Below, one piece after another: positions 34,005 to 39,211 of a stretch of DNA of 39,211 nt. The notes below the pieces were generated by a model that saw only the letters and a program-made list of their open reading frames with translations, was not told the DNA's origin and did no database searches. The stretch's first letter is position 1; every line of letters starts with the position of its first letter. Origin of the DNA: Prevotella sp. (lineage in GTDB: Bacteria; Bacteroidota; Bacteroidia; Bacteroidales; Bacteroidaceae). Position numbers and translations under genes: made by a program. The stretch lies in contig JAILFH010000070.1 in the NCBI GenBank assembly GCA_024697645.1, positions 1-39,211 on the forward strand, in the 5' to 3' direction.

Positions 34005-35285
34005 TCAGTCGCGCCAGATGGGCATCGTCATACATCGGGCACCGCCGCCAGCACGAGGAAGTTCCGAACCAGGGAATACAGCGACGAAGCGTTCATAATC
34101 CTCCATCTTCACTCGTTCGGCAATGATGTCCTCAGCATTCAGCACAGAGAATCCTGCTTTGTCGAGCGCGTCCACCGTATGCGTGTTCCGTCTGTATCCC
34201 ATCACCTTTCCGTCGCCGAGCGCAAAGAAGTTCGCACCGCTGTGCCATTGTTCCCTCAACTGCACCCAGGGGTCACTGCCTCCGCAGAGCACTGGCTCGA
34301 TGTCCCAGCCCAGTTGGCGCAGACCGTCGAGCATGTTCCCCACCCGATGATAACTTATCTGGCCATTGTCAATCTTGATGAGCGTCGTGTCCTTGTCCGC
34401 AAAGATTCCCTCCTTGCGAAGCATCGGTTCAAACGCCATACAGTGATGTTGGCTGAGGAACGTGAACACCATATCGAGATGGATGAACGACTCAGGCTTC
34501 ATCGGCAGTTCCTGCACGAGGATATTGAAATGGTCGCGCTCCTTGGCAAACGTCTGTGCAAGATATTCTATTCCCTTCGGATTCGTCCTGATGCCCTGAC
34601 CCACGCACAGCAAGTCGGGCGAAGCAATCTGAACATCGCCTCCCTCCGTACGTGCAGCAGGATCCCAGTCGATGGCGTTCAGCGTCTGTGCTCCGAAGAA
34701 GTGACGGAAGATGGACTCATAGATGAACGACTCCCGCTCGCGCACCTCAAAACTCATCGCATTGATTAGCACACGATTGTAGATAGTCGACGAAGCATCG
34801 CGCGTGAACACCAGATTATAGAGCGGATGCAGCAGATAGCGATTGTCCGAGCGGCCGTCCCACGTGGGATTCTCATAGCCTTCTATCAGCACCTCCGCCA
34901 GTTTTGCATCGTCCAGCGACCTCAGTTGTTCGGCCAGCGCATAGTCGCTCGGAGTCATTCCCGTCAGCCGCCGACGACCGTCGTGCCTGAGGCTCTCGCT
35001 CACCAGATAGGCTCTCACGGCCTGATCCTTCAGCAATTCCTGCAGGATGTCCTTCACGTAGTAGACCTTCGTCCAGCGTTCCAGCACACCGCAGAAATTC
35101 TCGTATTCAGCGTCTACAGTTGGCTTGTCGAGAATGTCGCTATAGAGCGCATTCGCTGCGTTCAGCGGCGTCATGCGTTCAATTTCCACACCTGGGCGTC
35201 TGAGCAGCACAGCCCTGAGCCTGCCCGTCTCTGAAGCGACATTCACTTCACAAGGTGCCGTTCTTTTATCTTCTGTGTTCATCAC
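34005..35285 (-). CDS. arcA: Arginine deiminase
   Basis: Hydrolyses L-arginine to citrulline and ammonia. At 426 residues it is near the usual ADI length (about 410). Guanidino-modifying-enzyme landmarks are present: RRPGVEIERMTP, NLVFTRDAS, ARTEGGDVQ, FIHLDMVFTFL (catalytic His region), and the C-terminal GGGARCMTMPI with nucleophile Cys418. It is third in a minus-strand cluster after rocD and ctlX. No ornithine carbamoyltransferase or carbamate kinase gene is present, so citrulline is expected to pass to CtlX. A 27-bp repeat array fills most of the 216-bp gap to ctlX. Confidence 0.93.
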   Translation of the reverse strand: MMNTEDKRTAPCEVNVASETGRLRAVLLRRPGVEIERMTPLNAANALYSDILDKPTVDAEYENFCGVLERWTKVYYVKDILQELLKDQAVRAYLVSESLRHDGRRRLTGMTPSDYALAEQLRSLDDAKLAEVLIEGYENPTWDGRSDNRYLLHPLYNLVFTRDASSTIYNRVLINAMSFEVRERESFIYESIFRHFFGAQTLNAIDWDPAARTEGGDVQIASPDLLCVGQGIRTNPKGIEYLAQTFAKERDHFNILVQELPMKPESFIHLDMVFTFLSQHHCMAFEPMLRKEGIFADKDTTLIKIDNGQISYHRVGNMLDGLRQLGWDIEPVLCGGSDPWVQLREQWHSGANFFALGDGKVMGYRRNTHTVDALDKAGFSVLNAEDIIAERVKMEDYERFVAVFPGSELPRAGGGARCMTMPIWRD

Positions 35286-35360
35286 TGATTGTTCTTTTGG
35301 TCAATATTAATATTATTCGTTTGGGGAACTTTGCTCCGATTGAACTTAGTCTGGGCCAAC

Positions 35361-35516
35361 TTTGAACCTTGAACTAGCCCGAAGGGCGTTGAACTAGGGC
35401 GAAGCCCGTTGAACCTTGAACTAGGGCGAAGCCCGTTGAACCTTGAACTAGGGCGAAGCCCGTTGAACCTTGAACTAGGGCGAAGCCCGTTGAACTTTGA
35501 ACTAGGGCGTAGCCCG
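35361..35516. repeat. 27-nt hairpin array over the ctlX stop
   Basis: Units of the form TTGAACCTTGAACTA + GGGC-GAA-GCCC begin near 35361, 35389 (short), 35409, 35436, 35463 and 35490. In the first unit the stem arms are swapped (GCCC-GAA-GGGC), which keeps pairing. The last unit contains the ctlX stop codon (TAG 35504-35502) and its final codons. Related units on the other strand are at 38532-38588. Confidence 0.9.
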
Positions 35517-36464
35517 TTGAACTGCGACTTTGTCGCCAAACAATTCTGCCAGCATGCATCGTGCGCTGCCGCCTCCAGCCTTCTCAATGGCGCTGATGGC
35601 TGGTGCCACAATACGCACGTCCTGCTCGAGCGTTGTAATCTGTTCCATAGTGAGCGAGTGGAAGGCGGTCTGACTCATGATGAGGAGTTTCTCGCCTCTG
35701 TCATTCCTCAGTTCCAGCATATTACCCGCGAACTCATACATCTGCGCCAGACTGATGGCGACAATCTCCTTGCCACACTGCTGGAGATGTTCCACGAGTT
35801 GCCGACGCTGCTCCTCGTCCTTCACCGACTCGAGACAGACAACTGCAAAACGCGTTCCGATGTGCATCACCACATTCGTGTGATAGACCGCCATTCCGTT
35901 CTTGTCGGTGCTGTCGAACAGGAAGTAGTCGTACCCCATCTCGCGCGCCCATTCCCTGACGACGTCCTCATGCGTTCGGGGCGAACGACAGGCAAACGCC
36001 ATCCGGTGTTCGCGATCGAGAATCAGCGAGCCCGTTCCTTCCAGAAACTTCCCCTCCTGCTCCCATCGCGTCAGGTCAATCATCTCCAGCGAATGCCCTA
36101 TGGCAGAACCCATGAGTCCTTTCAGCAACTTGTCGCGCTCCAGTCGTCTGTTCGGCGCAAACATCGGATAGAGAACCAGTTTGCAAACGTCAGCGTCTGT
36201 CTCCACGTGCGTCGAAAAGCAGTTGTTGGGAAAAATGCTGTCGGGAGTCTGGGGCTCTGGCGTGTCCTGCAGCACCTCCACCCTGACACCGTTTTCGCGG
36301 AGCAAGGCCACGAAGTCGTCAAACTCCTGCGTTGCCCTCATCCCCGTCAGCCGGGCCTCCTCCTCAGAGGAGTCCTTCTGCTGAAAGGCATTGTTGCCCG
36401 CCGTTTCCTCATTGAACGCGAAACGCACGGGGCGCACCATCAATACATGCTGTGTAGTTTGCAT
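35502..36464 (-). CDS. ctlX: Citrulline hydrolase, CtlX-type
   Basis: A 320-residue amidinotransferase-fold protein. It has the family's PDSIFPNNCFSTH, EGTGSLILDRE, YHTNVVMHIGTRFAVV (catalytic His) and C-terminal AGGGSARCMLAELF (nucleophile Cys303). This matches CtlX-type enzymes, which split citrulline into ornithine, CO2 and ammonia. A dimethylarginine-hydrolase-like activity is the main alternative. The context, between arcA and rocD on one strand, supports the citrulline role. rocD ends 21 bp upstream. Its last codons and stop are made of 27-nt repeat sequence. Confidence 0.87.
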   Translation of the reverse strand: MQTTQHVLMVRPVRFAFNEETAGNNAFQQKDSSEEEARLTGMRATQEFDDFVALLRENGVRVEVLQDTPEPQTPDSIFPNNCFSTHVETDADVCKLVLYPMFAPNRRLERDKLLKGLMGSAIGHSLEMIDLTRWEQEGKFLEGTGSLILDREHRMAFACRSPRTHEDVVREWAREMGYDYFLFDSTDKNGMAVYHTNVVMHIGTRFAVVCLESVKDEEQRRQLVEHLQQCGKEIVAISLAQMYEFAGNMLELRNDRGEKLLIMSQTAFHSLTMEQITTLEQDVRIVAPAISAIEKAGGGSARCMLAELFGDKVAVQRATP

Positions 36465-36485
36465 TGTCGTTCCTCCTTTCCTATT

Positions 36486-37736
36486 CTATGCAGTCATTTC
36501 CTCAAACGTCTCACGAATGATGCCGATGGCCTCGCGCAGTTGCTCCTCATTGATCACCAATGGCGGAGCGAAGCGGATGATATGGTCGTGAGTAGGCTTC
36601 GCCAGCAGACCCTTCTCCATCATCCTGATGCAGATGTCCCAGGCAGTCTTGCCTGCAACGGGCTCGGTCACAATCGCATTCAGCAAACCTCTGCCGCGCA
36701 CCTGCTTGATGAACGGTGAGTTGATCTTGCTAATCTCCTCACGGAACAACCTGCCCATTCGCTCGGCATTCTCCACGAGATGCTCGTCCTTCACCACCTT
36801 CAGTGCTTCCATCGCCACACGTGCTGCCAGTGGGAAGCCACCGAACGTAGAGCCGTGCTCGCCAGGCTGAATGTTCAGCATGATCTCGTCGTCGGCCAGA
36901 CAGGCAGAGACGGGCAGAACACCACCGCCAAGCGCCTTGCCGAGCACCACGATGTCGGGACGGATTCCGTCGTGCTCCGAACAGAGCATACGTCCTGTAC
37001 GGGCAATACCCGTCTGCACCTCATCGGCAATGAACAGCACATTGTGCTCATGACAGAGATCGAAGCAGCGCTTCAGGTAGCCGTCATCGGGCACGAAAAC
37101 GCCAGCCTCACCCTGTATCGGCTCAGCGATGAATGCGCAGACCTCATCGCCATATTGGTCGAGTGCTTCCCGCAGTGCCTCTATATTATTATAAGGTACG
37201 CGCACGAAGCCAGGAGTCAGCGGACCATACTGGGCATAGGAACTCGGGTCGTCGCTCATCGTGATCACCGTCACCGTACGCCCGTGGAAGTTACCGCCAC
37301 AGCAGATTATCTTTATCTTGTCGTTGGGAATACCCTTCTTCACGGCACCCCAGCGGCGAGCCAGTTTCAGTGCAGTCTCCACACCCTCGGCACCAGTGTT
37401 CATCGGCAGGATGCGGTCGTAGCCGAAATACTCGTGCATGAACTTCTCATACTCGCAGAGCGCCTCACTATAGAACGCGCGCGAAGTCAGACAGAGTTCG
37501 TCGGCCTGCTCCTTCAGCACCTTCACAATGCGAGGGTGACAATGACCCTGGTTCACTGCCGAATACGACGACAGAAAATCAAAGTAACGCTTACCTTCTA
37601 CATCCCAGACAAAGACACCCTTTCCCTTGCTCAGCACAACGGGCAGCGGATGATAGTTATGGGCACCATAGTGTTCTTCGTAATCCATCAGCCGCTCACT
37701 GGCCGAAACCTTACAATCGTTTAGCGTATTAGCCAT
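36486..37736 (-). CDS. rocD: Ornithine--oxo-acid transaminase
   Basis: PLP enzyme converting ornithine and 2-oxoglutarate to glutamate-5-semialdehyde and glutamate. In its 416 residues, class III aminotransferase motifs are clear: DFLSSYSAVNQGHCHP, PMNTGAEGVETALKLARRWG, IAEPIQGEAGVFVPDDGYL, FIADEVQTGIARTG (PLP-binding Asp238) and VVLGKALGGGVLPVSA (Schiff-base Lys267). It is first in the minus-strand arginine cluster, with a promoter match 38 bp upstream. Confidence 0.95.
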   Translation of the reverse strand: MANTLNDCKVSASERLMDYEEHYGAHNYHPLPVVLSKGKGVFVWDVEGKRYFDFLSSYSAVNQGHCHPRIVKVLKEQADELCLTSRAFYSEALCEYEKFMHEYFGYDRILPMNTGAEGVETALKLARRWGAVKKGIPNDKIKIICCGGNFHGRTVTVITMSDDPSSYAQYGPLTPGFVRVPYNNIEALREALDQYGDEVCAFIAEPIQGEAGVFVPDDGYLKRCFDLCHEHNVLFIADEVQTGIARTGRMLCSEHDGIRPDIVVLGKALGGGVLPVSACLADDEIMLNIQPGEHGSTFGGFPLAARVAMEALKVVKDEHLVENAERMGRLFREEISKINSPFIKQVRGRGLLNAIVTEPVAGKTAWDICIRMMEKGLLAKPTHDHIIRFAPPLVINEEQLREAIGIIRETFEEMTA

Positions 37737-37773
37737 TTTTCTTTCATTTTAGTTAAACAATACCTTGATTGGG

Positions 37774-37781
37774 CAAATTTA
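37774..37781 (-). promoter_or_regulatory. -7 box for the rocD-ctlX-arcA operon
   Basis: TAAATTTG on the minus strand matches TAnnTTTG; leader about 32 nt. No other match was seen within the operon. Confidence 0.6.
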
Positions 37782-37927
37782 CAAATATTCTTGCAATTTT
37801 CTTGCATACACAGCACTAAAGATTGTTAATAAAAAGAGAATTTTTATTCTATATTCCTTCCTCCCACCTGCTGAGCCAGACGAAAAAACAACACATGGAG
37901 CCATCAGAATGATCACACACTTTCCAT

Positions 37928-37970
37928 AAACGTATCCTTTGACCATAGAGAGCGCAGCTTGAAGCAAAAA
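37928..37970 (-). repeat. Remnant of the 22-nt hairpin array
   Basis: One clear unit (plus-strand 37928-37948, with ATCCTTTGACCATAG) plus part of a neighbour starting AGAGCGCAGCTT. It shares the spacer CTATGGTC, read on the minus strand, with the array at 14766-14942. Confidence 0.6.
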
Positions 37971-37983
37971 GAAAGAGTATCTA

Positions 37984-38034
37984 AAAAAGCCCCCCAATCG
38001 GCGAAGCCGAAAAAGCCCCCCAAGCGCAAAGCGC
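37984..38034. repeat. Two-unit repeat with exchangeable hairpins
   Basis: AAAAAGCCCCCCAA occurs twice, followed once by TCGGC-GAA-GCCGA (37998-38010) and once by GCGC-AAA-GCGC (38024-38034). The linker is kept while the stem is replaced by another self-complementary one. Confidence 0.8.
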
Positions 38035-38061
38035 AAAAATCGGTATATTTTTAGTTGTGAA

Positions 38062-38100
38062 AACAGGCGGTTGATGCACGTAGCACCAGCCGCCTTGTTT
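38062..38100 (-). terminator. Strong terminator-like hairpin
   Basis: On the minus strand AAGGCGG pairs with CCGCCT, then TGGTGC with GCATCA (one G-U), around a short loop, followed by GTTTTC. It lies directly after the 31-codon frame at 38102-38197. Confidence 0.75.
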
Positions 38101-38101
38101 G

Positions 38102-38197
38102 TTAAGATTTCGGGAAGTTCTTGATCTTCAGGTCAATGCCGAGCAGAGTGGCGCAAAGCAACAGCATCTGGGCAATGAACCTTTGAGCATTCCCCAT
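38102..38197 (-). CDS. Possible 31-aa peptide or gene remnant
   Basis: A 31-codon frame opening MGNAQRFIAQMLLLCATLLG and ending IDLKIKNFPKS, directly before a strong terminator. It is on the same strand as the smalltalk peptide 181 bp upstream. It has a hydrophobic middle and basic end. It may be a small membrane peptide, or the 3' remnant of a larger gene interrupted by the repeat at 38283-38373. No family was recognised. Confidence 0.35.
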   Translation of the reverse strand: MGNAQRFIAQMLLLCATLLGIDLKIKNFPKS

Positions 38198-38282
38198 TGG
38201 GGAAGCGGCGTAAGCCGAAGGGGCTTCAGTTACGCTCTGTTCAGAATAGTTCAGAGCGGTTCAGATTGGTTATGAATGGTAA

Positions 38283-38373
38283 CGCTACCTCCACCGTCGC
38301 AAAGCTCCCCTCATCGCTCCTTACTCGCGCTTCGCCCCTCGCTTCGCTATACCCCTCCTTCCCGAAGGAGGGG
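38283..38373 (-). repeat. 91-bp GC-rich palindromic repeat, inverted right copy
   Basis: Reverse complement of the repeat at 32631-32721, including the CCCCTCCTTC hairpin and the GCGACGGTGGAGGTAGCG end. It starts 5 bp after the stop of the smalltalk gene. Confidence 0.85.
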
Positions 38374-38378
38374 ACAAC

Positions 38379-38477
38379 TCACGCCAAACACGACGTAACT
38401 CCGAGCGTGGTCCCAATCGCAGTCAAAATCGCAATGAGCGTTTGTATGATGTATTTCCAAAATTCCTTCTTGTTCAT
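38379..38477 (-). CDS. Smalltalk-type small protein, 32 aa
   Basis: A 32-codon frame with start ATG at 38477: MNKKEFWKYIIQTLIAI, then LTAIGTTLGVTSCLA. This is the pattern of the Bacteroidales 'smalltalk' peptides: a basic start, Trp, a hydrophobic helix, then ITALGTTLGVTSC-like ending with a lipobox-like Cys. They are commonly found beside HU-like DNA-binding and N-acetylmuramoyl-L-alanine amidase genes, but neither is present here, so this is a detached copy. A -7 box (38498-38505) predicts a leader of about 15 nt. Function is unknown. Confidence 0.8.
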   Translation of the reverse strand: MNKKEFWKYIIQTLIAILTAIGTTLGVTSCLA

Positions 38478-38497
38478 GAGAATAAGTTTCTAAGTTT

Positions 38498-38505
38498 CAA
38501 AAATA
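38498..38505 (-). promoter_or_regulatory. -7 box for the smalltalk gene
   Basis: TATTTTTG on the minus strand matches TAnnTTTG, about 21 nt before the ATG. Confidence 0.5.
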
Positions 38506-38531
38506 GAGGAGAGAGGAGAGAGGAGAGAGAG

Positions 38532-38588
38532 AAGCCCTTCGGGCTGTTCAAAAGTTCAATCGGCTTCGCCTGTTCAAGGGTTCAAAGT
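38532..38588 (-). repeat. Two units of the 27-nt hairpin repeat family
   Basis: On the minus strand: TTGAACCCTTGAACA + GGC-GAA-GCC, then TTGAACTTTTGAACA + GCCC-GAA-GGGC. Same layout as 35361-35516 with different but paired stems. Confidence 0.8.
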
Positions 38589-38715
38589 TTTTTCTTTTTG
38601 CCCACAGATTACACAGATGAACACAGATTTTTCGATTTCACAGATTGGCGCTAACGCGGCCACGATTTTCAGAATCTATTAATTTGTCTTCTGTTGTTAT
38701 GGTTGTCTTTTAAAA

Positions 38716-38766
38716 GATTTCCCGCGAAGCGGTGTTTGAAGGATTTCTAGCCCGCAGGGCTATCTC
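38716..38766 (-). repeat. 49-bp dispersed repeat, inverted right copy
   Basis: Reverse complement matches 32388-32436: ATAGCCC-TGC-GGGCTA, GAAATCCTTCAAA, CGCTTCGCGGGAAAT. Confidence 0.8.
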
Positions 38767-38876
38767 TTTCATCCTCTTTCTTTCTCCAAAATGTAAATAA
38801 TTTTTACTGCCACTCTTTTTGCGCCTCTCCAAACTCCCTTCCCTTAAGGGAGGGGTTGGGGGTAGGCTTCATATAT

Positions 38877-39054
38877 AGAGTACGTCTTTCTATGTTACAG
38901 AGCATGCTTCTGTACCTATATAAAGCACGTGTTTATACCCCTATAGAGGATGCCTTTCGATAGTCGAAAGGATGCTTCCGTATACTATAGAGCAATGCTC
39001 CCTGACCTACGGAGTATTACGCTCCGGGATCTAGAGCATTCCTTTCTTCCAGTT
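38877..39054 (+). repeat. Second eight-unit 22-23 nt hairpin array
   Basis: Unit starts: 38877, 38899, 38922, 38945, 38967, 38989, 39011, 39033. Each has a small inverted repeat at its start, such as AGAG...CTTT, GAGC-AAT-GCTC, or GGAG...CTCC, then an AT-rich spacer. The spacer series ATACCCCTAT, ATAGTCG, GTATA appears in the same order as on the minus strand of 14766-14942. No protein coding is possible across a 22-nt period. Confidence 0.85.
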
Positions 39055-39067
39055 CACCTCAGAGGAC

Positions 39068-39211
39068 CTACCCCCTTCCCTTTAGGTCTAGGCAAGTCGA
39101 AGATTGATAATCTTAGACGCCGCCTAAGTGGTGCTGCTCTCGGCTTGTGCAAGACCAATTATAGGTCGAAGCAGAAGTCGCTAAGAGCGAAGGTGGAAGG
39201 GGCTGGGGGTA
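39068..39211. repeat. Structured repeat element, copy C, with terminal inverted repeat
   Basis: Inner stems: TAGGC 39089-39093 with GCCTA 39122-39126; AAGATT 39100-39105 with AATCTT 39109-39114; GCTCT 39136-39140 with AGAGC 39184-39188; TGC 39148-39150 with GCA 39171-39173; GACC 39153-39156 with GGTC 39164-39167. The outer ends TACCCCCTTCCCTT (from 39069) and AAGGGGCTGGGGGTA (to 39211) pair. The window stops at the right end, so its boundary is not certain. Confidence 0.78.

Larger units (their letters stand above)
37737..39211. other. Non-coding repeat-dense region after rocD
   Basis: 1.47 kb to the window edge. Apart from two tiny ORFs (38102-38197, 38379-38477) it is repeats: a 22-nt array remnant (37928-37970), a two-unit hairpin repeat (37984-38034), the inverted 91-bp repeat (38283-38373), purine repeats (GAGGAGA, 38508-38533), 27-nt-type units (38532-38588), CACAGATT-type repeats (38602-38646), the inverted 49-bp repeat (38716-38766), a CCCTTCCCTT palindrome (about 38836-38865), the second 22-nt array (38877-39054) and element copy C. 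Confidence 0.8.

Noticed and set aside
35409..36719. Long open frame (436 codons) on the plus strand with NLELGRSPL repeats
   Set aside because: It is antisense to ctlX and rocD and its N-terminus is a translation of the 27-nt repeat array; the minus-strand genes have clear catalytic motifs.
36780..37724. Plus-strand open frame of 314 codons
   Set aside because: Antisense to rocD, which has intact aminotransferase motifs; no recognisable domain in this frame.
38197..38493. Plus-strand frame of 98 codons
   Set aside because: Spans the 91-bp palindromic repeat and is antisense to the smalltalk gene; not protein-like.

Overview
The window comes from a Bacteroidales chromosome, most likely Prevotella or a close relative. 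The evidence is the lineage-specific families (DUF4199, DUF4924, DUF6048, DUF6452, UpxY, a 'smalltalk' peptide), the lack of Shine-Dalgarno sequences, and a recurrent TAnnTTTG element (the Bacteroides -7 promoter box) upstream of many genes. No phage, plasmid backbone, transposase, IS element or CRISPR was found. Most of the window is core genome. The unusual material is in the non-coding DNA.

Layout. 1-2.0 kb: 3'-truncated gap (-), mscL (+), a small lipoprotein gene (-). 2.3-6.9 kb: a tripartite export operon (TolC-like outer-membrane factor, MacA-like adaptor, ABC ATPase, MacB-like permease), ending tail-to-tail with a HAD phosphatase gene. 7.6-14.6 kb: mltG, an AspT/YidE-type transporter, tatA, tatC, a two-part polyferredoxin with an internal twin-arginine signal, and a twin-arginine aldo/keto reductase with 4Fe-4S clusters; the Tat translocase thus sits next to two predicted clients. 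14.9-16.6 kb: lemA and an HtpX-like protease (-). 16.9-17.1 kb: SRP RNA directly abutting tRNA-Thr(UGU). 17.3-21.7 kb: DUF4199, glycosyltransferase, DUF6452, DUF6048, apbE, a Crp/Fnr regulator. 21.7-26.6 kb (-): a 51-aa membrane protein, rluA-type synthase, manC, two small predicted winged-helix proteins, aspS. 26.8-32.1 kb: DUF1573 protein, ROK kinase (-), then the operon lysE/DUF4924/rfbD/prfC. 33.3-37.7 kb (-): an orphan UpxY antiterminator and an arginine-degrading operon rocD-ctlX-arcA, predicted to run arginine -> citrulline -> ornithine -> glutamate semialdehyde without carbamoyl phosphate.

Non-coding DNA. About 2.7 kb (32.06-33.30 and 37.74-39.21 kb) is packed with repeats. The most striking are: (i) three diverged copies of a roughly 115-150 nt element whose stems differ in sequence but keep pairing; (ii) two eight-unit arrays of 22-23 nt hairpin modules, one starting at the htpX stop codon and one at 38.9 kb, which align with each other in order when one is reverse-complemented; (iii) a 27-nt hairpin array covering the ctlX stop codon; (iv) two repeat families in mirror-image order on the two sides of the UpxY/arginine segment. 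Several of these begin at or within a few bases of the 3' end of a minus-strand gene. These are the best candidates for undescribed biology here.

Everything rests on reading one sequence by eye. Family names come from recognised motifs, and RNA structures were paired by hand.
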